From an uncultured bacterium (GTDB lineage Bacteria > Desulfobacterota > BSN033 > UBA1163), in the NCBI GenBank assembly GCA_938002255.1, contig CALLAL010000013.1, positions 62,001 through 126,000 on the forward strand: a stretch of DNA of 64,000 nt, written 5' to 3'. Under the pieces are notes generated by a model, which worked only from the letters and a program-made list of their open reading frames with translations, made no database searches and was not told the origin of the DNA. The translations under genes and the position numbers were made by a program. Position 1 is the first letter of the stretch, and each line of letters opens with the position of its first letter. Positions 26,074 through 36,142 of this stretch are shown here, piece by piece.

Positions 26074-26976
26074 TTAAGCTTCGCCCACGACCTTCACTTC
26101 TCTCTCAAGGGAAATGGATTTCACCTCATAGACCTTCTGCTCCACCCACTCGATGAGGCGGAGAATGTCATCTGCCGTCGCCTTTCCACAATTGATGATA
26201 AAATTGGCGTGACGTTCCGACACCATTGCTTGCCCCAAGCGGATCCCCTTCAATCCAACCTCATCAATCCATTTCCCTGCCGGGCCTTCGTTAGGATTCT
26301 TGAAAACGGAACCTGCGCTGGGATAGTCTATGGGTTGGGTTTTCTTTCTCCTTTCGGAGAACGATTTCACCCGCTCGAGGATCTCTTCTTTGTTCCCTGG
26401 ACTCAGATGGAAACGTGCTTTGACAATGATCCAAGCGGAGGGGATGGCCAGGTTTCGGTAAGAGAATCGCAACCTGGATCGAGTCCGCTCTATGACGGTT
26501 CCGTCTTCTTTCATCACCGTGATGGAATGAACGACGTCTTTCAATTCTGCTCCCCAGGCACCTGCATTCATCGCCAATCCACCCCCCACGGTTCCTGGAA
26601 TCCCAAAAAAAGGCTCTAAACCCGTTAAACTTCTCTGAATGGAACTTTGGACCAATTGTTGAAGGGAACATCCGGCTTCTGCTTCCATAAACTCTCTATC
26701 GACCTGAATCCTTCTCATCCCCTGAGTCAGGCTAACGACCCAACCTCGAATGCCACCGTCCCGAACAATGAGGTTCGTCCCTTTGCCCAGAATGAAGAGG
26801 GGAATCCCTTTTCTTCGGGCGGTAAGAACGACTTTTTTCAGTTCATTCATATCCTTTGGAAAGAAGAGGCAGTCGGCAGGTCCCCCCACTTTAAGCGAGG
26901 TGTATTTCCTCATCGGTACATTAAAGAGGATCCGTCCTTTAATCAAACCCTCTGCCTCTTTTTTGTAATCCTGCAT
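26074..26976 (-). CDS. murB: UDP-N-acetylenolpyruvoylglucosamine reductase
   Basis: A 300-residue FAD enzyme of the second peptidoglycan precursor step. It shows KVGGPADCLFFP, the FAD-binding FILGKGTNLIVRDGG, IPGTVGGGLAMNAGAWGAEL, and YPSAGSVFKNP with the proton-donating Ser. The compact length and lack of the Tyr loop are typical of type II MurB. It lies between murC and ddl. Recycled MurNAc through AmgK/MurU (6917-8723) would bypass this step. Confidence 0.96.
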   Translation of the reverse strand: MQDYKKEAEGLIKGRILFNVPMRKYTSLKVGGPADCLFFPKDMNELKKVVLTARRKGIPLFILGKGTNLIVRDGGIRGWVVSLTQGMRRIQVDREFMEAEAGCSLQQLVQSSIQRSLTGLEPFFGIPGTVGGGLAMNAGAWGAELKDVVHSITVMKEDGTVIERTRSRLRFSYRNLAIPSAWIIVKARFHLSPGNKEEILERVKSFSERRKKTQPIDYPSAGSVFKNPNEGPAGKWIDEVGLKGIRLGQAMVSERHANFIINCGKATADDILRLIEWVEQKVYEVKSISLEREVKVVGEA

Positions 26977-27051
26977 CTTTTGATTTCAGAATGAGGAATG
27001 CGGATTTCGGATGTTATTCCGTGTTCTGCAATCCACAGTCGAAAAATGTGT

Positions 27052-28425
27052 TTAATCGAAACGTTTCATGAGCTCATCGGCCACTTGATAGATATCTCCG
27101 GCCCCCAGAGTGATCACCATATCTCCAGGGGTCTGGATCCGTAGCAGATGTTCCACGATCTCTCTTTTGTCCGGTAGATAGGTGACATCCTTATGGCCAT
27201 ATTCCCTGATGCCTTCGAAAAGTGCTTTGGCCTCCACCCCCTCGATTCGATCTTCCCCTGCCGGATAGATGTCTGTGAGGATGAGGACATCGGCATCGTA
27301 AAAAGCGGATAAAAAATCCTGAAAGAGGGCCTGGGTCCGAGTGTAACGATGGGGTTGAAAGACTGCAATGATCCTTCGTTTCCACCCGGTTTTTGCGGCC
27401 TTCAAGGTGGCCATGATCTCAACCGGATGATGCCCATAATCATCCACGATCAGGATACCTTTCTTTTCCCCCTTGATCTGGAATCGCCTTTGGATTCCCC
27501 CAAAATCTTTTAAAGCTTCTCGAACAACCTCAAACGGAATGTCCAGCTCAAAGGCGGTGGCCACGGCCGCCAACGCATTATACACATTATGAACCCCTGG
27601 CATTTGAATCCTTAACCGACCAATCTTTTCCCGGTGATGGAAGACATCAAAACTGGTTGAAAGCCCTTCAAATTCAATCTCTTCTGCATGGAAATCGGCT
27701 TGCGTCGTCAGACCGTAGGTCGTAAACCGTTTTTTCAATTTAGGAAGAAGGCTTTGAATATGGGGATGATCCAGACAGAGCACGGCCAATCCAAAAAAAG
27801 GAATTTTTTCGAGAAAATGAAGAAAAGCCTCTTTAATCTCATCAATGCCCTGGTAATGGTCGAGATGCTCTGGATCGATATTCGTCACCACGGCAATGGT
27901 AGGCATTAATTTCAGAAAAGAGCCGTCGCTCTCGTCCGCCTCGGCGACTAAAAAATCTCCCTGCCCTAACTTGGCATTGCTGCCAAGGCTATTGAGTCTT
28001 CCTCCGATCACGACCGTTGGATCGAGGCCTGCAGCCCCCAAGACGGTGGCAATAAGGGAAGTCGTCGTCGTCTTTCCATGGGTGCCAGCAATGGCGATGC
28101 CCACCTTCATCCGCATCAATTCTGCTAACATTTCTGCTCTGGGGATGACAGGAATGAGCCTCTCCTCAGCCACTTGAAGTTCTGGATTGTTTGGGCGGAT
28201 GGCGGAGGAAACGACCACGACATCGGCTTCTTTCACATTCTCCCTCCGATGGCCATAGGAGATCTCACAGCCCAGCGCCTGGAGCCTTCGGGTAACTTCG
28301 GTCTCCTTCACGTCTGAACCACTGATCCGATATCCGAGATTCAGTAAAACTTCGGCAATCCCGCTCATCCCAATGCCGCCGATCCCTACGAAATGAATAT
28401 TTCTGATTTTTACATTACGGTACAT
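27052..28425 (-). CDS. murC: UDP-N-acetylmuramate--L-alanine ligase
   Basis: A 457-residue Mur ligase. It has an N-terminal UDP-binding fold ([20 protein letters not shown]), ATP loop [30 protein letters not shown] and a C-terminal domain with [10 protein letters not shown] and FQPHRYTRT. It adds L-Ala to UDP-MurNAc in the cytoplasm. All expected blocks are intact, and the length is normal. Confidence 0.97.
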   Translation of the reverse strand: MYRNVKIRNIHFVGIGGIGMSGIAEVLLNLGYRISGSDVKETEVTRRLQALGCEISYGHRRENVKEADVVVVSSAIRPNNPELQVAEERLIPVIPRAEMLAELMRMKVGIAIAGTHGKTTTTSLIATVLGAAGLDPTVVIGGRLNSLGSNAKLGQGDFLVAEADESDGSFLKLMPTIAVVTNIDPEHLDHYQGIDEIKEAFLHFLEKIPFFGLAVLCLDHPHIQSLLPKLKKRFTTYGLTTQADFHAEEIEFEGLSTSFDVFHHREKIGRLRIQMPGVHNVYNALAAVATAFELDIPFEVVREALKDFGGIQRRFQIKGEKKGILIVDDYGHHPVEIMATLKAAKTGWKRRIIAVFQPHRYTRTQALFQDFLSAFYDADVLILTDIYPAGEDRIEGVEAKALFEGIREYGHKDVTYLPDKREIVEHLLRIQTPGDMVITLGAGDIYQVADELMKRFD

Positions 28426-28475
28426 AAAAATGGTCTGGGGCTAATCTTACCCCTTAAAGCGTGACGGTGAATCGT

Positions 28476-29552
28476 TCATTGCCTTACCATCGCATAACAA
28501 TAATCCACGATCACTTCAGCCGCCCTTGGGCGGGCCATTTGCTGAATCGCCTCTTCCATTCTAACCCTCTCTTCCGGATGATGATAAAGGAACCGAATGG
28601 CCTCTGAAAGTGTAACGCCATCCAGGGCATCATCGGCAATCATCTTCGCCGCCCCCCGATCCACCAACTTCTGTGCGTTGATCAACTGGTGTTGATGAGC
28701 CGCATAAGGATAGGGAATGAGAATCGACGCTTTTCGGCAGACAGCCAGTTCTGCTACGGTGCTTGCGCCGGAACGGCAGATGACCAAATCGGCCCTTCGA
28801 TAATAATGAGCCATCTCTTCAATAAAGGGAACTACCTCTGCTTCAAACCCTTTCTGCTGGTACAGCTTTGAAACGAGATCCCAATCCTCCTTTCCCGTCT
28901 GGTGAATGAAACTCAACAGGGGCCTCAAATCGTTAAGAAAATCTAAGGCTTCCACCATCGCCATGTTGATCCGGTGGGCTCCTGCACTCCCACCAAAAAG
29001 GAGAATGGTGAACCGATCTCTTTTTTCCCTGGAAGGACCTGAAAGGATGATCTCCTTACGAATCGGATTGCCTGTGACCACTGTCTTTGGTTCAGGAAAA
29101 TATTGCTTTGTCTCTTCGAAAGAGACAAAAATCTTCTGGCTAATTCTTTTTAAGACCCGATTGGTCATCCCGGGAATCACATTCTGTTCGTGGATCGCCC
29201 TTTTAATTCCAAGAAGGGCAGCAGCAAGCACTGCAGGTCCAGATGCATATCCACCCACGCCCAAGACGAATTGAGGTCGAAACGCTCTTAGAATATTCAT
29301 GGCCTCTCGTGTGGACTTTGGAAGGACCCAGAAGGCCTTCCCCTTCGCAGTGAACGACCTCCCCTTGAGAGGCATGGCGTGAATCATCTTCAACGGGAAC
29401 CTCCCGTTCGCCAGAACCCTGGCTTCAATCCCTCTCTCGGTCCCGATGAAGAGGACTTCATTTCCTGATTCCCTTTCAAGAAAAGCCTCCGCAATGGCCA
29501 TCCCTGGGAAGAGATGACCGCCCGTGCCACCTCCGGCAATGACGCATTTCAT
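28476..29552 (-). CDS. murG: Lipid II synthase, MurG glycosyltransferase
   Basis: A 358-residue GT28 enzyme. N-terminal glycine-rich loop GGGTGGHLFPGMAIAE, VLGVGGYASGPAVLAA, IHEQNVIPG and the UDP-GlcNAc site (ICRSGASTVAEL, IPYPYAAHQHQLINA) are all present. It transfers GlcNAc to lipid I at the inner face of the cytoplasmic membrane. The start overlaps the ftsW stop by 4 bases (ATGA), coupling the two. Confidence 0.97.
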   Translation of the reverse strand: MKCVIAGGGTGGHLFPGMAIAEAFLERESGNEVLFIGTERGIEARVLANGRFPLKMIHAMPLKGRSFTAKGKAFWVLPKSTREAMNILRAFRPQFVLGVGGYASGPAVLAAALLGIKRAIHEQNVIPGMTNRVLKRISQKIFVSFEETKQYFPEPKTVVTGNPIRKEIILSGPSREKRDRFTILLFGGSAGAHRINMAMVEALDFLNDLRPLLSFIHQTGKEDWDLVSKLYQQKGFEAEVVPFIEEMAHYYRRADLVICRSGASTVAELAVCRKASILIPYPYAAHQHQLINAQKLVDRGAAKMIADDALDGVTLSEAIRFLYHHPEERVRMEEAIQQMARPRAAEVIVDYCYAMVRQ

Positions 29553-30649
29553 CGTCGTTCCGCATGGGTGGAAAGATGAAGCAACATTCCCAACCCTATG
29601 AAATTAGCAATCAAGGACGTCCCTCCATAACTGACAAAGGGGAGGGTTAACCCTTTGGTTGGAAGAAGTCCCAAAACGACCCCTATATTGATGATGGCTT
29701 GCAAAGAGATCATGAACGTAATGCCCAGAGCCAAATAAGAACCGAACTTATCTGGGATGGACACCCCTATTTGAATCCCCCGAAAGGTCAGGATGAAAAA
29801 AAGAAGGACGACTCCCAGAGCTCCCAACAATCCCAATTCTTCTCCGATAATCGAAAAGATAAAGTCCGTATGGGGAGCGGGGAGGAAGAAGAGTTTTTGC
29901 CTTCCCTCTCCTAATCCAAGTCCGAAAAGCCCCCCTGAACCAAAGGAGAGGAAAGATTGGATGATCTGAAAACTGGTTCCACCAGGATCTTCCCAGGGAC
30001 GAATAAAACTGATGAGCCTTTTATAGCGATACTCTGCATTCATCATCAGAAGGTAGACCACTGGGATGGCCACCAAAAAGGCGCTGGCAAGATAGATCAC
30101 CCTCGCACCGCTAATAAAAAGGAGGATAAAGACCATGAGGGTGAGAAAGAGAGCCGCTCCAAAATCGGGTTCTTTAAAGATCAGAGCAATGACCAATCCG
30201 GAAAGAAAAATCGTTGGTAAAAACCCAAAGGAGAAACTTCTGATCTTCTCGTCTTTCTTCGTCAGAAAATAGGCTAAAAAGATGATCAGCCCTAACTTCG
30301 CAAATTCGGAGGGTTGAAAAGTGAATCCAGCGATCTTCAACCAGCGCATAGAGCCTCCTGCCTTGTGACCGATTCCTGGAATCAAGACCGCCACCAGGAA
30401 CAACGTTGTCACGATGAAGATCGGATAGGCCAATCGTTTGAAAACCTGGTAAGGGAAGAACATCATAACCATCATCAGGAGGAAACCTATGCCTCCATAA
30501 AGGACTTGTTTTTTCAAAAAATAGTAGGGGTCTCCAAAACGGTCTGCGGCAAGGATGGCACTGGTACTATAGACCATGACAATCCCGATCCCTGCCAAGG
30601 CAAGGGCTGTACCCAGCAAGATAAAATCGAATCTGCCTCGTGGCTTCAT
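29549..30649 (-). CDS. ftsW: SEDS glycan polymerase FtsW
   Basis: A 366-residue SEDS-family membrane protein with about 10 helices. Family blocks include GSMRWLKIAGFTFQPSEFAK, KEPDFGAALFLTLMVF, PHTDFIFSIIGEELGL and PFVSYGGTSLIANF. FtsW polymerises lipid II at the septum together with its partner FtsI, also encoded in this cluster. Position in the dcw run supports FtsW over RodA. Confidence 0.95.
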   Translation of the reverse strand: MKPRGRFDFILLGTALALAGIGIVMVYSTSAILAADRFGDPYYFLKKQVLYGGIGFLLMMVMMFFPYQVFKRLAYPIFIVTTLFLVAVLIPGIGHKAGGSMRWLKIAGFTFQPSEFAKLGLIIFLAYFLTKKDEKIRSFSFGFLPTIFLSGLVIALIFKEPDFGAALFLTLMVFILLFISGARVIYLASAFLVAIPVVYLLMMNAEYRYKRLISFIRPWEDPGGTSFQIIQSFLSFGSGGLFGLGLGEGRQKLFFLPAPHTDFIFSIIGEELGLLGALGVVLLFFILTFRGIQIGVSIPDKFGSYLALGITFMISLQAIINIGVVLGLLPTKGLTLPFVSYGGTSLIANFIGLGMLLHLSTHAERR

Positions 30650-30699
30650 AGGATGCCTTAAGGGTCGGAAGTGGGATGGTTCAAACCCAACTCGCCTTT

Positions 30700-32046
30700 T
30701 TATAGGCGGTTCACCGCTTCTTTAAATACCTCGCCCCTTTCCTTATAGTCTTTGAACATATCAAAACTCGAACAGGCAGGAGAAAGGAGAACCACGTCTC
30801 CTCGCCTGGCAGTATGGCGAGCCAGCAAAACCGCTTCCTCAAGTGTCTCGGCCATAACCGTATCGGTGAAAGAGCCTAACTCCCTCGCCATTCTCTGCTT
30901 TGCCTCCCCGATGAGAATCATCTTCTTAACTCGATCACGGATCAATACCCTCAAAGGGTGAAGGTCTGTCTGCTTATCCTTCCCCCCTGCGATCAAAATG
31001 ATGGGATTTTGAAAACTTTGAAGTGATTTGATGACGGAGCCTACGTTGGTTCCCTTTGAATCGTTATAATAGGAGACTCCTTCGACCTCTCGGACAAATT
31101 CAAGACGATGTTCCAGCCCTTTGAAATGACCGAGAACTTTTTCAACAGCCTTTTGCGGACTCTTGAAGAGCCTAGCGGCAAGGATGGCTGCCATCATATT
31201 CTCCACATTATGAACTCCCTTCAGGAGGGCTTGAGCCAGATCGTATCTCTCTTCCCTGTCAACCAGCCGAAGGATGACCTCTCTTCCATTAAAAAAAGAC
31301 CCTTCCGTAACCTCTCCCTTCAGACTGAAAAAGAATTTCCTTGCCCTCACGTTCTCTTCATATTTCATGACGATGGGATCATCGCGGTTGAGGATGGCAA
31401 AATCCTCTGCCCTTTGGTTCTTAAAAATCCTGATCTTAGCCTCGATGTAATCTTCGTATCTTGCATAACGATCGAGATGGTCCTCTGTGATATTGAGGAG
31501 GATCGAGCATCGGGGTCGAAAGGTCTCAATCCCTTCCAGCTGAAAACTTGATACCTCCACTACCAGCAGGTCCCATCGGTTCTTGCCATTTGCAAATAGA
31601 ATCAAAGGTTCTCCAACATTGCCGCCCACGCCCACCCGCTTCCCTGCCTCCTTCAGCATCTCTCCGATCAAAAGGGTCGTCGTGGTCTTTCCATTGGTGC
31701 CGGTGATGGCCAGGATAGGACTCTCAACGAATCGGTAGGCCAGTTCCAGTTCGCTGATAACCGGAATTCCCTGATCCACTGCCCTTCGAAGGGGTTCGAG
31801 GGTTGGCTCCACGCCCGGGCTGAGAACAATCAACTCCTGGCCAATAAACTGCTTGACGGTGTGCCCCCCCCATTCTGTAGAGATCGCCCAGGTCCTCAAC
31901 TGCTCGGAGACCTCTTTCATCTCCGCTTCAGGTTTGATTTCGGAAGTGCTCACCACTGCTCCCTTCTCTCTAAGAAACTGGACGGTGGCCAATCCCGTTC
32001 TGGCAAGCCCTACCACCAGTACTCTTTTCCCTCGAAGATCCATCAT
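30700..32046 (-). CDS. murD: UDP-N-acetylmuramoylalanine--D-glutamate ligase
   Basis: A 448-residue Mur ligase. UDP site VLVVGLARTGLATVQFL, ATP loop AITGTNGKTTTTLL, NITEDHLDRYARYEDY, HRLEFVREVEGVSYYNDSKG and LLSPACSSFDMFKDYKERG are all typical of MurD. It adds D-Glu to UDP-MurNAc-L-Ala. It begins with two Met codons in a row. Confidence 0.97.
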   Translation of the reverse strand: MMDLRGKRVLVVGLARTGLATVQFLREKGAVVSTSEIKPEAEMKEVSEQLRTWAISTEWGGHTVKQFIGQELIVLSPGVEPTLEPLRRAVDQGIPVISELELAYRFVESPILAITGTNGKTTTTLLIGEMLKEAGKRVGVGGNVGEPLILFANGKNRWDLLVVEVSSFQLEGIETFRPRCSILLNITEDHLDRYARYEDYIEAKIRIFKNQRAEDFAILNRDDPIVMKYEENVRARKFFFSLKGEVTEGSFFNGREVILRLVDREERYDLAQALLKGVHNVENMMAAILAARLFKSPQKAVEKVLGHFKGLEHRLEFVREVEGVSYYNDSKGTNVGSVIKSLQSFQNPIILIAGGKDKQTDLHPLRVLIRDRVKKMILIGEAKQRMARELGSFTDTVMAETLEEAVLLARHTARRGDVVLLSPACSSFDMFKDYKERGEVFKEAVNRL

Positions 32047-32084
32047 GTTTCGCTATGCCCACACTGCTCAGCCCTTGGCAGTTT

Positions 32085-33161
32085 TTATCTCAGCTTCAAG
32101 GTTCCGATCGCGATCAATCCCAGAATAATTCCAATGATCCAGAATCGAACGATGATTTTGGGCTCTGCCCATCCCTTCAATTCAAAATGGTGATGGATGG
32201 GGGCCATCCGAAAGATTCTTTTTTTGCGCAACTTAAACGAGATGACCTGGAGGATAACCGAGAGCGTTTCCACCACAAAGATGCCCCCTACGATGACCAG
32301 AAGAAACTCCTGTTTGGTCACCACGGCAATGGTCCCAAGAGCTGCCCCCAAGGCCAAGGACCCCACATCACCCATAAACACCTGGGCCGGATAGGTATTG
32401 AACCAGAGAAAACCCAAGCCCGATCCTAACAAAGCTCCACATAAAATGGTCAATTCCCCGCTTCCCTTCACATAAGGGATTTGAAGATAACTGGCAAATC
32501 GAAAATGACCTGCCAGATAACAGAAGAGAATGAAGGTCCCGCTTGCAATCAACACCGGTCCAATTGCCAATCCATCCAGTCCATCGGTCAGGTTGACCGC
32601 GTTGGCTGTCCCCACAATCACTAACATCCCAAAAAGGATGTACCAATCGCCAAGGTCCGGCATCAATTTCTTGAAGAAAGGAAAGATCAGCCTGGAATCA
32701 TGGTCCACCGTCTGAAACAGCACCCAACTCGCTGCAAGACCAATGGCGACCTGAATGGGGAATTTATAACGTGCTTTCATTCCCATCCCATTCTTATCCC
32801 GAACCTTCTTATAATCATCCAGAAATCCGAGCACTCCAAACCCTACCGTTGTGAGTAAAACGATCCAGATATAGAAATTGGTGAGGTCCGCCCACAGAAG
32901 GGTTGGAATGACCATCGCCAGAAGGATCAGGCTTCCTCCCATTGTTGGAGTTCCGTTCTTTGAAAGATGACGCGGAGGAACATCTTCCCTCACCACCTGC
33001 TTGATCTGAAAAGCCCGCAACTTCTCAATGATCCAAGGACCAATAATAAAACTGATGAGCAGGGCGGTCAGAATCGCATAAACAGTCCGGATGGTGATGT
33101 AGCGAAAGACATTAAAAAAGGAGAGGACCTCATGAAGAGGATAGAGCAGATGATAGAGCAT
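32085..33161 (-). CDS. mraY: Phospho-MurNAc-pentapeptide translocase
   Basis: A 358-residue polytopic enzyme that makes lipid I. Blocks are [48 protein letters not shown] and [17 protein letters not shown]. The N-terminus ([20 protein letters not shown]) aligns with known MraY starts, so the 32-base overlap with the end of murF is real and not a start error. Confidence 0.97.
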   Translation of the reverse strand: MLYHLLYPLHEVLSFFNVFRYITIRTVYAILTALLISFIIGPWIIEKLRAFQIKQVVREDVPPRHLSKNGTPTMGGSLILLAMVIPTLLWADLTNFYIWIVLLTTVGFGVLGFLDDYKKVRDKNGMGMKARYKFPIQVAIGLAASWVLFQTVDHDSRLIFPFFKKLMPDLGDWYILFGMLVIVGTANAVNLTDGLDGLAIGPVLIASGTFILFCYLAGHFRFASYLQIPYVKGSGELTILCGALLGSGLGFLWFNTYPAQVFMGDVGSLALGAALGTIAVVTKQEFLLVIVGGIFVVETLSVILQVISFKLRKKRIFRMAPIHHHFELKGWAEPKIIVRFWIIGIILGLIAIGTLKLR

Positions 33162-34566
33162 CGATGGTCTCCCTCCTTTCTTTTAACTCGTCCGCCACCT
33201 TCTCCATCGCCATGCCTCTCGATCCTTTGATCAGGATCCAGTCTCCTTCCCTCGCGATTGATCTCACCAGGGATGCAGCTTCCGCATGGCTCTCGACCAC
33301 TCTAACTCGCTTGGGGTCCATTCCTTCTCGGATTGCGGATTCCATCACCACAGGCGCTTCTTTTCCAAAGGGGAAGAGAAAATCGATGGAAAGCGCTGCC
33401 ACCTTCTTCCCCAACCGCCGATGGGCCTCCACTGTAAATTCACCCAATTCCAGCATATCCCCTAAAACCGCAATCGCCCTTCCCCTTCCCTTGACCTCGG
33501 AAAGGGTCTGAAGAGCGAGCTCCATAGAGGCTGGATTGGCATTATACGCATCGTTGATCAGGGTCGCCCCATTTTCAAAGGTGCCAATCTCCATTCGCAT
33601 GGGATAGGGTCTAACTTGTTCCAGAGCCTCCAACATATTCCCCAGATCAATGCCAAAAAGACTTGCCGTGGCAATGGCGGAAAGGGCGTTATAGACGAAA
33701 TGCTTTCCCAACAAGGGGAGGCAGACTTCCCTCTCCTCTCCTTCGTAAAGAAGAGTAAACGAAGTTCCTTCCCTCCCTTTCGGGTGGATCTCCTGGGCCC
33801 TCACATCCGCTGGATGATCGATTCCAAAGGTGATCTTCTGCCCTTCGAATTCTTCCGCCAGGGCTACCACTCTTGGATCGTCTTGGTTCACAATGATTGA
33901 TCCATCTTCCCTCATCCTACGAAAAAGTTCCCCTTTCTCTGCTTGGATTCTCTCGAGAGAACCCAGGCCTTCAAGATGGGCCTTCTGAATATTGGTGATT
34001 AACCCAACATCAGGCTCTGCAATCTCCGTCAACCTTCTGATTTCCCCCGGCACATTCATCCCCATTTCAACAACGGCGATTCTCTCTTTTTCGGTCAGGC
34101 CAAGAAGGGTAAGGGGAAGCCCGATCAAATTGTTCAGATTCCCTTTCGTTTTAAGCACTGGAAACGTGGTCTCCAAACAGGTAGAAATCATCTCCTTGGT
34201 GGTGGTTTTCCCGTTGCTCCCCGTGAGCGCCACGACCGGGATTCCAAACTGACGTCTGCGATGACGGGCAAGATCACCAAGAGCCCGAAGGGTGTCTGGA
34301 ACAAGAATCACCGGTTTGGTCTCATAGCCCTTCCACGTAATCTTTCCGACTCGGTTCTCTTCGATGACGATTCCCCCTGCATTTTTTTTAAGGGCCTCGA
34401 TGGCATAGTCGTGCCCGTCAAATCGACTCCCCCTCAAAGCAATGAAGAGCGCCCCGTCAGTCATTGTTCTCGTATCCGTGGAGATGGCCTCACAAACAAC
34501 ATCCTCTCTCCCTTGTAAGAGCCTTCCGCCAGTGGCTTTTAAGATCTCATGAATCGAAAAAGTCAC
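33130..34566 (-). CDS. murF: UDP-MurNAc-tripeptide--D-Ala-D-Ala ligase
   Basis: A 478-residue Mur ligase with a GTG start overlapping the murE stop (GTGA). ATP loop [45 protein letters not shown] and [17 protein letters not shown] are diagnostic. It adds D-Ala-D-Ala made by the Ddl encoded downstream in the same run. Confidence 0.96.
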   Translation of the reverse strand: MTFSIHEILKATGGRLLQGREDVVCEAISTDTRTMTDGALFIALRGSRFDGHDYAIEALKKNAGGIVIEENRVGKITWKGYETKPVILVPDTLRALGDLARHRRRQFGIPVVALTGSNGKTTTKEMISTCLETTFPVLKTKGNLNNLIGLPLTLLGLTEKERIAVVEMGMNVPGEIRRLTEIAEPDVGLITNIQKAHLEGLGSLERIQAEKGELFRRMREDGSIIVNQDDPRVVALAEEFEGQKITFGIDHPADVRAQEIHPKGREGTSFTLLYEGEEREVCLPLLGKHFVYNALSAIATASLFGIDLGNMLEALEQVRPYPMRMEIGTFENGATLINDAYNANPASMELALQTLSEVKGRGRAIAVLGDMLELGEFTVEAHRRLGKKVAALSIDFLFPFGKEAPVVMESAIREGMDPKRVRVVESHAEAASLVRSIAREGDWILIKGSRGMAMEKVADELKERRETIDALSSALSSS

Positions 34567-36089
34567 TTTTCCTCCAATGCCTTTCTCGCCTCGATTCGGT
34601 CGTCAAAGGGGATTTTCTTCTTGCCGATGATCTGGTAATCCTCATGCCCCTTGCCTGCGATCAACACGATGTCTCCGGGATGGGCAATTCGGATGGCCAT
34701 TCGAATCGCTTCTCTCCGATCAGGAATCTTTAGATAGCCTTTTCTTATCCTCCATGTCTCCATCCGGTCCTGGTACCACTCCTCGAGAGAATGGAGGTGG
34801 AAGCCTTGCTCTACCTCTCCAATAATCGAAAGGGGGTCTTCTGTCCTTGGATTGTCCGACGTGAGGACCACCAGATCGCTATACCTCGCTGCCACCTCTC
34901 CCATTCGGGGCCGCTTGGTCCGATCTCGATTTCCTCCACAACCAAAGACCGTTATGATCTTTCCACTAGTCTGGGAAGAGGTGAGCGTGTCTTTCAGACC
35001 CAAGAGAACCCTTTCGAGGGCATCGTAAGTATGGGCATAATCCACAATGACGTGGATGCCCTTCTGGTTTTCAACTTTCTCAACCCTTCCGGAAATCCCT
35101 TCCACCCCCTCTACTCCTTCTTTCAACACTTCTACCGAAAGCCCCAATCCCAACCCTGTAGCCACTGCTGCCAGGATGTTGTAAAGATTGAAGCGCCCGG
35201 TCAATTTGGAACAGAGGGAAAATCCGCCCTTCGGAGTGTCAATCTGGCAGGAGATCCCTTCGAAGGAAAGGTTGATCTCTCTGGCAGAAATGTCGCAGGA
35301 AGGCCCCAATCCATAACGGAGGATAGGAAGGTCGACTCCCCTGACGATCTCCTCTCCTTTTGGATCATCCACATTGGTGACTGCGAACCGCCCCTTCTTC
35401 TGGCTGTTCATTAAAAATTGAGAAAAGAGTTTTCTCTTGCTTTCAAAATATCGTTCCAGGGTCTGATGGTAATCCAAATGGTCTGAGGTAAAATTCGTAA
35501 AGATTGCTCCATCGAATTCGCATCCCAAAACACGATCAAGGTCGAGACCGTGTGAGGACACCTCCATGACCACATAGGAAACCCCTTCCTCCAACATTTC
35601 TCTGAGAATTCTCTGAAGGTCGAGCGATTCAGGCGTGGTGTTCGAGGCAGGAAGGACCTTCTGAGGATACCGATAATTGATCGTTCCAATGACGCCCACA
35701 GAGAACCCCGCCTTGTTTAATATCGATTCGAGGAGAAAGGAGGTGGTCGTTTTTCCATTTGTGCCGGTGATGCCTACCAAGGATATTTGGCTCGATGGAT
35801 TCCTGTAAAAGGCTGCTGAAACCCTTGCCAGCGCCTGACGGCTATTGGGGACAAAGATCAGCGTTCGGTCCTTGGTTTCAGGACCCTCCTCCAATAGGAT
35901 GGCCTCCGCTCCTCTTTCGATCGCATCATCGATGAAGTGATGGCCATCCGTTTCAAACCCCCGAATGGCAGCAAAGAGGAAACCCGGGCGGACGTCTTTC
36001 GAGTGGTAGGCGATTCCCTGAATTTCTTTTCGGGTCTCCCCTACGATCCTTCTAACATCCACCCCTTCTAATAATTTATTCAGTTCCAT
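34563..36089 (-). CDS. murE: UDP-MurNAc-L-Ala-D-Glu--meso-diaminopimelate ligase
   Basis: A 508-residue Mur ligase. ATP loop GITGTNGKTTTSFLL, NFTSDHLDYHQTLERYF, DYAHTYDALERVL and FGCGGNRDRTKRP are present. The residue-selecting motif is DNPRTEDP, the form that binds meso-diaminopimelate rather than lysine. This predicts a DAP-type wall, as in nearly all diderms. No clear ribosome site precedes the ATG; the gene starts 53 bases after ftsI. Confidence 0.96.
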   Translation of the reverse strand: MELNKLLEGVDVRRIVGETRKEIQGIAYHSKDVRPGFLFAAIRGFETDGHHFIDDAIERGAEAILLEEGPETKDRTLIFVPNSRQALARVSAAFYRNPSSQISLVGITGTNGKTTTSFLLESILNKAGFSVGVIGTINYRYPQKVLPASNTTPESLDLQRILREMLEEGVSYVVMEVSSHGLDLDRVLGCEFDGAIFTNFTSDHLDYHQTLERYFESKRKLFSQFLMNSQKKGRFAVTNVDDPKGEEIVRGVDLPILRYGLGPSCDISAREINLSFEGISCQIDTPKGGFSLCSKLTGRFNLYNILAAVATGLGLGLSVEVLKEGVEGVEGISGRVEKVENQKGIHVIVDYAHTYDALERVLLGLKDTLTSSQTSGKIITVFGCGGNRDRTKRPRMGEVAARYSDLVVLTSDNPRTEDPLSIIGEVEQGFHLHSLEEWYQDRMETWRIRKGYLKIPDRREAIRMAIRIAHPGDIVLIAGKGHEDYQIIGKKKIPFDDRIEARKALEEK

Positions 36090-36142
36090 GAGGTTATAAA
36101 AACGCTAACCGCTCTGCGCTATGCTTTACGAAGGATAATTGA

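Noticed and set aside
33130-33161. 32-base murF/mraY overlap as a wrong start or frameshift
   Set aside because: The MraY N-terminus aligns with known proteins from its first residue and MurF is of normal length, so the overlap is genuine.
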